Notes: a model not told the origin generated them from the letters alone. Positions 27,099 to 35,735 are shown, numbered from the stretch's first letter. The stretch: 64,000 bases of DNA from JBFWMG01 sp050251715 (GCA_050251715.1 JBFWMG010000010.1:1-64000); one strand, 5' to 3'. Program-made: numbers and translations.

Positions 27099-29144
27099 AT
27101 GCGAACGCCCCAGGTGCATGAACAATCCATCGCGAGGTATCTGGCCAACCTCCCCCTCAAGAACAAGATCCTGTTCTCGTCGCTCGCGGTCATCATCCTG
27201 GTCAGTATTTCCATCGCCCTTGTGGCGCGCTACATCCTCATCTCCAGCCTGACCAACGAGCTGGAATCGCGCGGCCTGGGCATAGGGCACTCCATTGCCG
27301 ACCGCAGCCCAAGCCTCATCCTGACCAACGACCGCGCCAACCTGACGAGCCTGGTTTTCGAGGCCGCCGACGTGGGAGAGCGCAAGGATCTGGTGGCATA
27401 CATCTTCATCCTGGACAAAAGCTACAAGGTGCTGGCCCATTCATTCATGCATCCCTTCCCCGACGAGTTGCGCACAGCCAACGTGTTGCTTCCCGACACC
27501 GAAAGCTGCGTGGTGCAGTCGTGGGTCAACGGCGCGCCCGCCTATGACATCGCCGTTCCGGTCAAGGAGGGCATCTACGACATAGGCAGCGTGCACGTGG
27601 GGCTGTCCAAGAAGCACATCGACTCCATCATCGCCAAGTTGCGCATGGCCTTTTTCGGATTCATCACCGTCATCATCACCATCATGTTCTTCATCAGCAA
27701 CAAGCTGTCGCGCTCCATCACCAGGCCCATGAACGAGCTGATGCAGATGTCGGACGAGATCAGCCGCGACAACCTGAACCTGAACATGGACTTCCTGGAC
27801 CGCCAGGGATGTTGGGACGTGACCGGGTGCAACAACCAGGACTGCCCGGCCTACAAGACCCAGGACGTTCCCTGCTGGCACGTCGAGGGCACGCGTTGCC
27901 CATCCTGTTCGTCCAAACGGTTCCCCGACAAGCTCGAGGCGTGCAAGGAGTGCGACGTCTTCAAGCAGGGCGTGGGCGACGAGGTGGTGCAGTTGGCGGA
28001 CTCCTTCAAAAGCATGGTCCGGCACGTCAAGCAATACCGCGACCAGCTCAAGCGGTCGCAACAAAAATACCGGTCCCTCTTCCATTCCGGGCCGGATCCC
28101 ATCTTTGTGCTCGACTGCGGCACAAACATCGTGCTCGACGCCAATCCCACCGCCGCCGAGGTGTACGGCTACTCCCGCAAGGAGCTGGTCGGCATGAATT
28201 TCGCCTCCCTCGGCCCCGACTTCGCCGCGGCAAGCTCCCGCACCTTCAATCCCGAAGACGAGTCCTCCCTGGCCGGGTGCGTGTTCATCCCCAAGAGCCT
28301 GAACTACAAGAAGGGCAACGAGCCTTTCTACGTCAACATCCACGCCTGCGGCACCATCTACGAGGAATCCCCCGCCATCATCGTGTCCACCAACGACATC
28401 ACGGACATGATCGAAAAGGACGCCCAACTCATCCAGGCCAGCAAGATGAAGAGCCTGGGCGAGATGAGCGCGGGCATAGCCCATGAGGTGAACCAACCCC
28501 TCAACGCCATCAAGCTGGGCAGCGAATATTTGAGCATGGTGGTCGAAGAGGGGCGCGACATCCCCCGCCAGCAGATATGCCATGTGGTGCGCAGCATCAG
28601 CGAGCAGGTGGACCGCGCGGCGGAAATCATCGCAACCATGCGTGAATTCGGTCGAAAATCCGACATGACCAGGGAAAAACTGAATATCAACGCACCGGTG
28701 CGGGGCGTGCTCAACATCCTGGGCCAGCAATTCATCCTGGAAAACGTTGATCTCCAGTTGGATTTGGGACAGGATCTTCCTAGCATCCTGGCCCAGAAGA
28801 ACAGGCTTGAGCAGGTGCTCTTCAACCTCATGACCAACGCCCGCGACGCCCTGAACATGCGTGACGGCGATGACGAGCCCAAGGGGCAACGCCAGGTGAA
28901 GATCCGGACCTATGCCCAAAACGGCACTGTTTTCTGCAGCGTTTCCGACACCGGCATGGGTATTGACCCGACCAGCCTTGACAAGATATTCGAACCCTTC
29001 TTCACCACGAAGGCGACAGGTAAGGGCATGGGACTTGGCTTGGCCATCTCCTACGGAATCGTCAAGGATTACCATGGGGAGATCCAGGTGGAAAGCACCC
29101 CCGGCGCCGGTACGGTTTTCACCCTTACGTTCCCCGCAGCCTGA
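27099..29144 (+). CDS. Membrane sensor kinase with cysteine-rich two-CW module and PAS domain
   Basis: 681 residues. First helix about 24-46, periplasmic part about 47-185, second helix ('FFGFITVIITIMFFISNKL'), HAMP. Inside or right after HAMP lies a cysteine-rich insert (residues about 230-290) containing CWDVTGCNNQDCP, PCWHVEGTRCPSCS and ACKECDVF: about ten Cys with two Cys-Trp pairs, matching the 'two-CW' module known from deltaproteobacterial chemoreceptors. A PAS domain, an NtrB-like H-box ('GEMSAGIAHEVNQPLNAI') and HATPase ('SDTGMGIDP', 'GKGMGLGLAI') follow. The Cys cluster faces the cytoplasm and may bind metal or Fe-S. It is the middle gene of a binding-protein/kinase/regulator operon. 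Confidence 0.88.
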   Translation: MRTPQVHEQSIARYLANLPLKNKILFSSLAVIILVSISIALVARYILISSLTNELESRGLGIGHSIADRSPSLILTNDRANLTSLVFEAADVGERKDLVAYIFILDKSYKVLAHSFMHPFPDELRTANVLLPDTESCVVQSWVNGAPAYDIAVPVKEGIYDIGSVHVGLSKKHIDSIIAKLRMAFFGFITVIITIMFFISNKLSRSITRPMNELMQMSDEISRDNLNLNMDFLDRQGCWDVTGCNNQDCPAYKTQDVPCWHVEGTRCPSCSSKRFPDKLEACKECDVFKQGVGDEVVQLADSFKSMVRHVKQYRDQLKRSQQKYRSLFHSGPDPIFVLDCGTNIVLDANPTAAEVYGYSRKELVGMNFASLGPDFAAASSRTFNPEDESSLAGCVFIPKSLNYKKGNEPFYVNIHACGTIYEESPAIIVSTNDITDMIEKDAQLIQASKMKSLGEMSAGIAHEVNQPLNAIKLGSEYLSMVVEEGRDIPRQQICHVVRSISEQVDRAAEIIATMREFGRKSDMTREKLNINAPVRGVLNILGQQFILENVDLQLDLGQDLPSILAQKNRLEQVLFNLMTNARDALNMRDGDDEPKGQRQVKIRTYAQNGTVFCSVSDTGMGIDPTSLDKIFEPFFTTKATGKGMGLGLAISYGIVKDYHGEIQVESTPGAGTVFTLTFPAA

Positions 29145-29164
29145 CACAACGACCGAGGACACAC

Positions 29165-29884
29165 ATGGCGAGGATTTTGCTCATCGACGACGAACGGCCC
29201 ACTCTGGACATGTTGAGCCTCTTTTTGAGCGGCTATGGGCACGAGGCCATGACCGCTGAAAACGGCGAAACAGGCCTTGAGGTCTATACCAGGGAACGGC
29301 CTGACATCGTTATCACGGACATCAAGATGCCCGGCATGGACGGCCTTGAGGTGCTCAAACGCATCAAGACCCTTGATCCCGCCACCGAGGTCATCGTGGT
29401 GACCGGCCACGGCGACATGGATATCGCCATCCAGGCTCTCAATCTCAACGCCACGGATTTCATCAATAAACCGGTCAAGAAGGACGCCCTGGAAAGCGCG
29501 CTCAGACGCGCCGAGGAGCGCATTGCCCGTGCCCGCGAAGGCGCGGACGACGTGCTGGTGCGCCTTGATGCGTCCATGGCGGTGCTGGACGTGCGGGGCA
29601 ATATCACCTCGCGCTCCGAAACAGGCCTCGTGGACGCCTTCAACAAGGTGGCCGCCCTGGGCGCGGCAGGCATACTCATGCGCTTTGAGGAAAACGCCAC
29701 CATCAACGGCGCGGGCATCGTGGTGCTCACCCAGCTGCTGCAAGGCGCCTGCAAAAAGGACAAGCGCGTCGCCGTGACCGGCCTTTCCGACAACTTCCGC
29801 AAGGTCTTCGACGTGGTGGGCATCAGCCGCGTGGCGAAAATCTGCGACTCGGAAGTGGAGGCGCAGGCCCATTTGAGCGCCTAG
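29165..29884 (+). CDS. Response regulator with REC and STAS-like domains
   Basis: 239 residues. An N-terminal receiver has the acidic pair 'LLIDDE', phospho-Asp in 'IVITDIKMPGMDG', Thr in 'VVTGHGD' and Lys in 'NKPVKK'. The C-terminal half (about 125-235, 'DASMAVLDVRGNITSRSETGLVDAF...', 'RVAVTGLSDNFRKVFDVVGI') reads as a STAS/anti-sigma-antagonist fold. The expected phosphorylatable Ser position reads 'ENATINGAGIVVL', so partner switching may be by receiver phosphorylation instead. No DNA-binding domain is present. Output is therefore probably a protein interaction, for example on an anti-sigma factor or kinase. It is 20 nt after the two-CW kinase, its likely donor. Its stop codon lies inside a palindromic element. 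Confidence 0.82.
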   Translation: MARILLIDDERPTLDMLSLFLSGYGHEAMTAENGETGLEVYTRERPDIVITDIKMPGMDGLEVLKRIKTLDPATEVIVVTGHGDMDIAIQALNLNATDFINKPVKKDALESALRRAEERIARAREGADDVLVRLDASMAVLDVRGNITSRSETGLVDAFNKVAALGAAGILMRFEENATINGAGIVVLTQLLQGACKKDKRVAVTGLSDNFRKVFDVVGISRVAKICDSEVEAQAHLSA

Positions 29885-29987
29885 CGCATCGTAACGTTGA
29901 AAAAGATGAGATGCCCTTATGCATTCAATTGAAATAATGTTTCATTATTTCAACTCCTCACATTGTTTCAATGCCAACATGCGCTAG
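29881..29987. repeat. 107-bp imperfect palindromic element, copy 1
   Basis: The outer arms CTAGCGCAT (29881-29889) and ATGCGCTAG (29979-29987) are exact inverse complements. Inner pairs TTGAAA/TTTCAA follow, and the core is a perfect 11-bp stem (29929-29939 with 29943-29953) around TTT. The element is AT-rich against a GC-rich background. The TAG inside its left arm is the stop codon of the REC-STAS gene. A related element sits at 33211-33315. It may be a miniature inverted-repeat element. Confidence 0.7.
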
Positions 29988-30364
29988 CGCGGCGCACATC
30001 CGACCGGGGAACGCTCCGGCATCGCCCGCCCCTGCGGCAAAGGGCCGCTGCTAGCCCCGCGCCCGTCATCCCTCCGTTGTTCCGTCGACGGCGTCGGCGC
30101 AAGGATTCTCTTTCAGCTCCCTGGTTTCCTTCAGTTCTCTCCTCACATTCCAGGAGGACGCGGACCGGGCGGGATCGTAACACCCCGTATTTTCCAGACA
30201 AAGCAGCGTGGTTTGGGCACGGCGTCCATGCCGCGCCGCCCGCGACAGCCCCCCCGCCCCTTGTCAAGCCCGCTCGCCTCGGTGTATCCTGCACAATTGC
30301 CGCGCCTTGGCCGTTCCATACTGGCCAGCGCCGCCCCATCCCGATTTTTCGAGGAGACACCCCC
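29988..30364. other. Non-coding stretch ahead of ubiD
   Basis: About 375 nt with no convincing gene. The ribosome site GAGGAG for ubiD lies at its end. No clear promoter boxes were found. Confidence 0.4.
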
Positions 30365-31819
30365 ATGGCATACAAGGATTTACAGGCGTTTCTCAAGGCT
30401 CTGGACAAGGAAAAGGAGCTGGCGCGTGTGGACCGCGAGCTCGACACCTACCTGGAGATCGCCGAGGTCACCGACGTGGTGTCCAAGAAAACCGGTCCGG
30501 CGCTGCTGTTCAACAAGCCCAAGGGCTCGCGCTTCCCCGTATGCACCAACATGTTCGGCTCCTTCAAGCGCATGCACATGGCCCTTGAAGTGGACAGCCT
30601 GGACGCCGTGGCCGAGCAGATCAACGAATTCATCGAGGTGGAAAAACCCGACGGGATCATCAAGAAATTAAAACTCCTGCCGCGCCTTGCCCGCATGGCC
30701 AACATCTTTCCCAAGGAAGTTTCCTCCGGCCCCTGCCAGGATGTGGTGCTCATGGGCAAGGACGTGGACCTGGGCATTCTCCCCGTCCTGACCACCTGGC
30801 CCCAGGACGCCGGCCCCTTCATCACCCTGCCCCTCGTGGTCACCAAAAACCCCGACACGGGCATGCGCAACGTGGGCATGTACCGCATGCAGGTGTTCGA
30901 CAAGAACACCACGGGCATGCACTGGCACCGCCACAAGGGCGGCGCCTACCACTACCATCTGGCCGAAAGGAAGAAACAGCGCCTCGAAGTGGCCGTGGCC
31001 CTGGGCCCGGACCCGGCGGTGACCTATGCCGCCACCGCGCCCATCCCGGACGAAATGGATGAATTCCTCTTCGCCGGCTTTTTGCGCCAGGCTCCCGTGG
31101 AGTTGGTCAAGTGCAAGACCGTGGACCTGGAAGTGCCCGCCAACAGCCAGTTCGTGCTCGAAGGCTATGTGGAGCCCGGCGAACGCCGCCGCGAAGGCCC
31201 GTTCGGCGACCACACCGGCTACTATTCCCTGGCCGACGACTACCCGGTCTTCCACGTCACCGCGCTCACCCACCGCAAGGACGCCATCTACCCCGCCACC
31301 CTGGTGGGGCCGCCGCCCATGGAGGACTGCTACATGGGCAAGGCCACCGAGCGCATCTTCCTGCCCATCATCAAAAAGCAGCTGCCCGAGGTGGCGGACA
31401 TGAACCTGCCCCTGGAGGGCGTGTTCCACAACCTGTGCTTCGTTTCCATCGACAAGCGCTACCCCGGCCAGGTGCGCAAGGTCATGTACGCCCTGTGGGG
31501 GCTGGGCCAGATGATGTTCACCAAGATCATCGTGGTGGTGGACAAGAACGTGAACGTGCAGAACGTGAGCGAGGTGCTGTGGCGGCTGGGCAACAACGTG
31601 GATCCCAAGCGTGACATCGTGATTTTGGAAGGCCCGCTCGACGCCCTGGACCATGCCTCGCCCACCGCGTTCTACGGCGGCAAGATCGGCATCGACGCCA
31701 CCAAGAAGGGGCCGGACGACGGCCATTTCCGCGAATGGCCCGACGCCCTGCGCATGGATCCGGCGGTAAAGAAGAAAATCCGCTCCATCTGGACCGAACT
31801 GGGCATCAACCTGGGCTAG
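30365..31819 (+). CDS. ubiD: UbiD-family prenyl-FMN-dependent decarboxylase
   Basis: Start at 30365 behind GAGGAG. 484 residues, the normal UbiD length. Recognisable segments: 'YKDLQAFLKALDKEKELARV' N-terminus, 'LLFNKPKGSRFPVCTNMFGS', 'ITLPLVVTKNPDTGMRNVGMYRMQV', 'MHWHRHKGGAYHY', 'LEGYVEPGERRREGPFGDHTGYYS' and 'VTALTHRKDAIYPATLVGPPPMEDCYMGKATERIF'. The RxGPFGDHTGYY segment contains the Glu of the catalytic E-R-E set. It should remove CO2 reversibly from an aromatic or alpha,beta-unsaturated acid using prenylated FMN. It may be the quinone pathway enzyme or a separate arylic-acid decarboxylase. It is followed 15 nt later by ubiX, which makes its cofactor. Confidence 0.92.
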   Translation: MAYKDLQAFLKALDKEKELARVDRELDTYLEIAEVTDVVSKKTGPALLFNKPKGSRFPVCTNMFGSFKRMHMALEVDSLDAVAEQINEFIEVEKPDGIIKKLKLLPRLARMANIFPKEVSSGPCQDVVLMGKDVDLGILPVLTTWPQDAGPFITLPLVVTKNPDTGMRNVGMYRMQVFDKNTTGMHWHRHKGGAYHYHLAERKKQRLEVAVALGPDPAVTYAATAPIPDEMDEFLFAGFLRQAPVELVKCKTVDLEVPANSQFVLEGYVEPGERRREGPFGDHTGYYSLADDYPVFHVTALTHRKDAIYPATLVGPPPMEDCYMGKATERIFLPIIKKQLPEVADMNLPLEGVFHNLCFVSIDKRYPGQVRKVMYALWGLGQMMFTKIIVVVDKNVNVQNVSEVLWRLGNNVDPKRDIVILEGPLDALDHASPTAFYGGKIGIDATKKGPDDGHFREWPDALRMDPAVKKKIRSIWTELGINLG

Positions 31820-31834
31820 GCAACGGGAGAACGG

Positions 31835-32404
31835 ATGATCCACAGCAAACGCATCGTGGTGGCCATGACCGGGGCCAGCGGCATGCCCTATGCCGCAGCG
31901 CTGCTGCGCGCCCTGGCCGACGCGCCGGACGTGGAGCCGCACCTCATCGTGTCCGACGCGGCGCGCAAGGTGTGGGAACTGGAAGCGGACACCCCGTTCG
32001 ACGCCCTGGCCGGGCTGGCCGTGCGGACCTACGCGCAAAACGAGATCGGCGCGTCACCCGCCAGCGGCTCCTGGCGGCACCACGGCATGGTGGTCATCCC
32101 CTGCACCATGGCCAGCCTTGCGGCCATTGCCAATGGCCTGGGCTCGAACCTGATCCACCGCGCCGCCGACGTGACCCTCAAGGAACGGCGCAAGCTGGTG
32201 CTCGTCACCCGCGAAACCCCGCTGAACCGCGTCCACATCGCCAACATGCTGGCCGCCACGGACGCGGGCGCCATCATCGTGCCCGCCAGCCCCGGCTTCT
32301 ACCACAAGCCCGCCACCATCCACGACCTGGTGCGCCATTTCACGGGGCGCATCCTCGACCTTTTGGACATACCCAACACCCTCACCACCCGCTGGGAGGG
32401 GTAG
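31835..32404 (+). CDS. ubiX: Flavin prenyltransferase UbiX
   Basis: 189 residues, cytoplasmic. The fold opens with 'RIVVAMTGASGMPYAAALLRAL' (FMN phosphate-binding loop) and contains 'PCTMASLAAIANGLGSNLIHRAADVTLKERRKLVLVTRETPLN', the classic UbiX block with the catalytic Glu/Arg residues. The end 'IVPASPGFYHKP' also fits. UbiX joins dimethylallyl phosphate to FMN to make prenyl-FMN for UbiD. The gene follows ubiD by 15 nt with GGGAG before the ATG. This close pairing makes the functional assignment firm. Confidence 0.93.
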   Translation: MIHSKRIVVAMTGASGMPYAAALLRALADAPDVEPHLIVSDAARKVWELEADTPFDALAGLAVRTYAQNEIGASPASGSWRHHGMVVIPCTMASLAAIANGLGSNLIHRAADVTLKERRKLVLVTRETPLNRVHIANMLAATDAGAIIVPASPGFYHKPATIHDLVRHFTGRILDLLDIPNTLTTRWEG

Positions 32405-32518
32405 CCTTGCACCCGAAAAAGAGACCCGGCAGGCAGGAAAGAACATGGTAACGCACAGGGGCCGCCCCCACATGCCCCCCAGACAGCGCAAGGCCGCACC
32501 ACAACAAAGGAGAACGCC

Positions 32519-33214
32519 ATGACCACCACCCTCACCTGGCACGGACACTCCAATTTCCAGATAGCCGCCCCGGGCGGCACCATCCTCATCGACCCCTTTT
32601 TCGAGGGCAACCCCACGGCGGCCACGCCCTGGGGCAGTATTCCCAAACCGGACACCATCCTGGTGACCCACGACCACGGCGACCACGTGGGCCAGACCGT
32701 GGCCATCGCCCAGGCCACAGGGGCCATGGTGGGCGCGGTGGTGGGCACGGCGGGCAAGCTGCAAGCGTCCGGCGTGCCGCAAAAGCAGATATTGAACGGC
32801 ATCGGGTTCAACGTGGGCGGCTCCATCGCCATCAAGGGCGCCACCGCCACCATGACCCAGGCCTTCCACTCGTCCGAAAGCGCCGTGCCCGTGGGCTATA
32901 TCATCAGCGTGGAGAACGGCCCGGTCATCTACCACGCGGGCGACACCTGCGTCTTCGACTCCATGCGTCTGTGGGGCGACCTCTACCCCATCGACGTGGC
33001 GCTGTTGCCCATCGGCGGCCTGTTCACCATGGACGCGCGCCAGGCAGCCCTGGCCTGCACGCTGCTGCGCTGCAAAAAGGTGGTGCCCATGCACTGGGGC
33101 ACCTTCCCGGTCCTGGCCCAGAATACCGGGGCGTTCCAGGCCGAGCTGGCCAAGACCGCGCCCGGCGTGGAACTTGTGGGCATGCAGCCCGGCGACACGG
33201 TCTCCCTGGACTAG
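32519..33214 (+). CDS. UPF0173 metallo-beta-lactamase-fold hydrolase
   Basis: 231 residues, no signal. 'LTWHGHSNFQI' at the N-terminus, metal motif 'THDHGDHVGQ' (HxHxDH), 'YHAGDTCVFDSM' and 'DVALLPIGGLFTMDARQAA...VVPMHWGTFPVL' are diagnostic of the UPF0173/UlaG-like family of metal-dependent hydrolases. The substrate is unknown for most members. A paralogue with a Tat signal is encoded at 45419-46315 and shares the C-terminal blocks. AAAGGAG precedes the ATG. The TAG stop is contributed by the left arm of a palindromic element. Confidence 0.88.
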   Translation: MTTTLTWHGHSNFQIAAPGGTILIDPFFEGNPTAATPWGSIPKPDTILVTHDHGDHVGQTVAIAQATGAMVGAVVGTAGKLQASGVPQKQILNGIGFNVGGSIAIKGATATMTQAFHSSESAVPVGYIISVENGPVIYHAGDTCVFDSMRLWGDLYPIDVALLPIGGLFTMDARQAALACTLLRCKKVVPMHWGTFPVLAQNTGAFQAELAKTAPGVELVGMQPGDTVSLD

Positions 33215-33315
33215 CGCATTTCCACATTGAAGCACTGTGGCATGGTTACATAATGAAGTATTATTTCAGCAAAAGGCATAAGAGCATCCAAGCTTTTTCA
33301 AAGTAAAATGCTCTG
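33211..33315. repeat. Palindromic AT-rich element, copy 2
   Basis: It begins with the same CTAGCGCAT as the element at 29881, again supplying the TAG stop of the preceding gene, and ends with AAAATGCTCT, which pairs imperfectly with the left arm (CGCATTT/AAATGC and TTGAA/TTCAA). A short inner stem ATAAT-GAAGT-ATTAT lies near the middle. Length and architecture match copy 1, while the loop sequences differ. Confidence 0.55.
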
Positions 33316-33335
33316 ACCGCCCGTTCCCAAAACAA

Positions 33336-33368
33336 AACGCCCCGACCGCACCTGGCGGTCGGGGCGTT
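33336..33368. terminator. Bidirectional terminator
   Basis: A perfect 14-bp stem (33336-33349 with 33355-33368) and 5-nt loop is followed by TCTTTATT and preceded by AAAACAAA. It serves the converging UPF0173 and ComB-like genes. Confidence 0.88.
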
Positions 33369-33389
33369 CTTTATTGCCATGGCCTGGGC

Positions 33390-34052
33390 TCACGCCACAA
33401 TGCACACCCGCCCGTCCGGCAGCGTGCCCCGGCGCGGCACCACGGTGCGGCAATCGAGGCGCGTGCAGTAGTCCAGGTCGTCGAGCTGATGCAGCCGGCG
33501 CAGACGGTCCGCGCCCGGGCAGTCGAGCATGGCCGCGCGCGCGGCGGCGAAATCCGGGGCTTCGCCCGCCAGCAGCGCGGCGAGGTAACGGGCGCACACC
33601 ACATCCTCCTCGGCGTCGTGCGTGGCGAAATCGCCCACGGCCCAGAAGGTGGCGGGGCCGCCCACGGCGCGCAGATGCGCGATCAGGGCCGCCGCGTTGG
33701 CAAAGCTGCCAATGACAAATTCACGCGATCCACAGGCATCGATGCAGCGCGTGCCGCCCGAGGTGGTCAGGATGAAGGTGCGCCCCGCCGCCGCGTCCGG
33801 GCCAAACTCGCACGGGCTGTTGCCGCCCTCGAAGCCCGGCAGGGTTTCGCCGCCGCGTTCGCCCAGCAGCACCCAGTCCGGGTGCGCGGCCTTGAGCGCC
33901 TGGGCGGTCTCCACGGCCTCCACCGGCACCACGCGGGCCGCGCCGTTATGCAATAATTCCAAGATGGTGTTGCTGGAGCGGTAGATATCGAGAATGACCA
34001 CCGTGCCGTTCAGGCGGTGGGCGTCGCGCAGGGTGCTGCAAACGGCGTGCAT
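33390..34052 (-). CDS. ComB-like 2-phosphosulfolactate phosphatase family protein
   Basis: 220 residues. Conserved blocks of the ComB family are present: 'GTVVILDIYRSSNTILELLHNGAARVVPV', 'LLGERGGETLPGFEGGNSPCEF', 'LTTSGGTRCIDACG' and 'ASFANAAAL'-like 'VIGSFANAAALIAHL'. In methanogens ComB removes phosphate from 2-phospho-3-sulfolactate in coenzyme M synthesis. Bacterial homologues are common and their substrate is often uncertain. No other coenzyme M-type genes are in the window, so only the family is assigned. TGGAGG lies before the ATG. Confidence 0.8.
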   Translation of the reverse strand: MHAVCSTLRDAHRLNGTVVILDIYRSSNTILELLHNGAARVVPVEAVETAQALKAAHPDWVLLGERGGETLPGFEGGNSPCEFGPDAAAGRTFILTTSGGTRCIDACGSREFVIGSFANAAALIAHLRAVGGPATFWAVGDFATHDAEEDVVCARYLAALLAGEAPDFAAARAAMLDCPGADRLRRLHQLDDLDYCTRLDCRTVVPRRGTLPDGRVCIVA

Positions 34053-34132
34053 GAAACCTCCAGTGTGAACGAGCGGGCGGGTTGCCGGACCGCAATGGCC
34101 CTTTGGCTACCCCTCTCCACCGCAAAAAACAA

Positions 34133-34152
34133 GGCGGGGCCGAAGCCCCGCC
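34133..34152 (-). terminator. Terminator of the PagL-like gene
   Basis: GGCGGGGC / GCCCCGCC stem with CGAA loop. On the minus strand it is followed by TTGTTTTTTG. It lies 24 nt after the stop at 34176. Confidence 0.85.
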
Positions 34153-34175
34153 CGTGTGCTGCCCAAAACGGAAAA

Positions 34176-34748
34176 CTAGAAATACAGGCCCACGGTCAAC
34201 CGCAGCGCATTGAGGCCGCGATTGTCGTCGTTGGTATCGGCATTGGACAGGTGCTGCACATGCAGGCTGGCGAAATAGGTGCGGCTTTCGGTCACGATAT
34301 CCGTGCCGATACCGCCCAGGGACAGGAAATTGCAGCGCGTGCCCTGCCGGCTCACCTCAAAATCGGTGAATCCGATGCCCATCCCTGCCTCCACATACGG
34401 CTTGAGCATCTGCGTGGACAGTGCGTCGAGATAGTACTGGCCGATCAAGGCCACGCCCCCCACGAACCGGCCGCGCGGCTCGGTGGTGGAGGCGCCGGCC
34501 AAGCCTTCCAGTTTGAGGTGCAGGTTTTCCGACAGGGAGGAATCAAAAAGATCATTGTACTTGGCCGAAACATTGGCAACGCCCATGGCGCAGTCGATGT
34601 CCCCGGATGTATTGAAGCTCGCGGCATAGGCCGCGCCTATGCCGTAGCGCAAGGGAATGTCGTCCCCTGCCTGTGCCACGGTGGGCAGTGCGGCACAGAC
34701 AGCCAGGATGATGCACACGAACAGGGGACGCAGCAAGAAATGTGGCAT
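34176..34748 (-). CDS. PagL-like lipid A deacylase (acyloxyacyl hydrolase) family protein
   Basis: Start at 34748 (MPHFLLRPLF). 190 residues. A Sec signal (cleavage near AQAGDD) precedes a small beta-barrel-like protein with alternating polar/apolar strands ('YGIGAAYAAS', 'LKPYVEAGMGIGF', 'NALRLTVGLYF' ending in Phe). Near the C-terminus 'LHVQHLSNADTNDDNRGLNAL' matches the catalytic His-x-Ser-Asn segment of PagL, with His and Ser both present. PagL removes the 3-O acyl chain of lipid A in the outer membrane. Two unusual Cys occur in the barrel. Overall similarity is modest, so the activity is probable rather than certain. Confidence 0.7.
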   Translation of the reverse strand: MPHFLLRPLFVCIILAVCAALPTVAQAGDDIPLRYGIGAAYAASFNTSGDIDCAMGVANVSAKYNDLFDSSLSENLHLKLEGLAGASTTEPRGRFVGGVALIGQYYLDALSTQMLKPYVEAGMGIGFTDFEVSRQGTRCNFLSLGGIGTDIVTESRTYFASLHVQHLSNADTNDDNRGLNALRLTVGLYF

Positions 34749-34913
34749 GACGTGACTCCATGATGACGATGATGGCGTTCTCCACCCGGAGAACCGCCGC
34801 CGCTTTTTGTGGGAAAACGTGCCGCCACAAAAAGCCGATCCTCCGGTCACAAAAAGATAACGCCTCTAGCTGTACGCAATGGTCGTATTTTTTTCAAGAG
34901 ATATCGCCCGGAT

Positions 34914-34945
34914 GTTGCGGCGGCCCCGAAGAGCGCCGCCGCAAC
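34914..34945 (-). terminator. Candidate terminator of the lactonase-like gene
   Basis: A perfect 11-bp stem (34914-34924 with 34935-34945) 14 nt past the stop at 34959. A U-tract is not immediately adjacent; a T/A-rich stretch comes about 20 nt further on. Confidence 0.45.
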
Positions 34946-34958
34946 GGGCAGTGACGTG

Positions 34959-35702
34959 TCACGGAATCCTGTCCATGGCCGCGAAACGGGGTTCGTGCAG
35001 GGGGATGAGGATGTCCGCCAGATCGCGCACCTTGAGCATGATGTCGTAGGCCTCATAGACATTGACGTGCGTGCCCGGCGGGATGACTTCCAGCTCCATG
35101 GCGCGCACGGCCGGGGGGGGATTGAAGTTCTCCAGGATGGTGCAGAAGCCGGTGATGGCTGCCACGCCCTGCTCGGTGTCCACCAGCACGGTGAGTCCGC
35201 CCGGAGAGTGCGCGGGGGTGTGCATGACGCGGATGCCGGGCAGGATTTCGCAGTCCTGGGTGATGGGCCGAAGCTGGCCGTTTTCCTCCACGTCCTCGAT
35301 GAAATCCTCCAGATAGCGAAAATCCAGGGGATGGGGGTTGTGGATGGTGTCCAACTCCTTCTGGTGCACGTGGATGGCCGCGTTGGGGCACTTGTAGTCG
35401 TTTTCGCAGTGGTCGTTGTGCAGGTGGGTATGGATTATCACGTCCACCTGCTCCGGGGTGATGCCGAAACGGGCGAGTCCGTCCTCGAAGGTGTAGATCC
35501 TGCCCCCGATGGCTTCCTCCCGATCGGCGGAGATGAGGGGGTGGGACTCGCCGGTGTCCACGAGCACGGTCTTGTCGCCGCCTTCGATGTACCAGCAGTA
35601 GATGGGGATGACGTAGGGGATGCCCGCGTCGTGCTGGTAGGTCATCATGGTCTTGTCAAAGCGCTTGGTGCCCATGACGATGGGCCTGATGGTATAGGTC
35701 AT
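34959..35702 (-). CDS. Lactonase-like metallo-beta-lactamase-fold hydrolase
   Basis: Start at 35702 (MTYTIRPIV) behind GGAG. 247 residues, no signal. The metal motif HTHLHNDHC (HxHxDH), a second His in 'HTPAHSPGG', the Asp position region 'AAITGFCTIL' and final His in 'LIPLHEPRF' make a complete two-metal site. Overall pattern ('PYVIPIYCWYIEGGDKTVLVDTGESHP') is that of the N-acyl homoserine lactonase (AttM/AiiA-like) group, but the family covers many esters and lactones. It has no operon partner. A quorum-quenching role would be a guess. Confidence 0.8.
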   Translation of the reverse strand: MTYTIRPIVMGTKRFDKTMMTYQHDAGIPYVIPIYCWYIEGGDKTVLVDTGESHPLISADREEAIGGRIYTFEDGLARFGITPEQVDVIIHTHLHNDHCENDYKCPNAAIHVHQKELDTIHNPHPLDFRYLEDFIEDVEENGQLRPITQDCEILPGIRVMHTPAHSPGGLTVLVDTEQGVAAITGFCTILENFNPPPAVRAMELEVIPPGTHVNVYEAYDIMLKVRDLADILIPLHEPRFAAMDRIP

Positions 35703-35735
35703 GTCGATTGCTCCGGTTGCGGCGGGACAGAGGAA

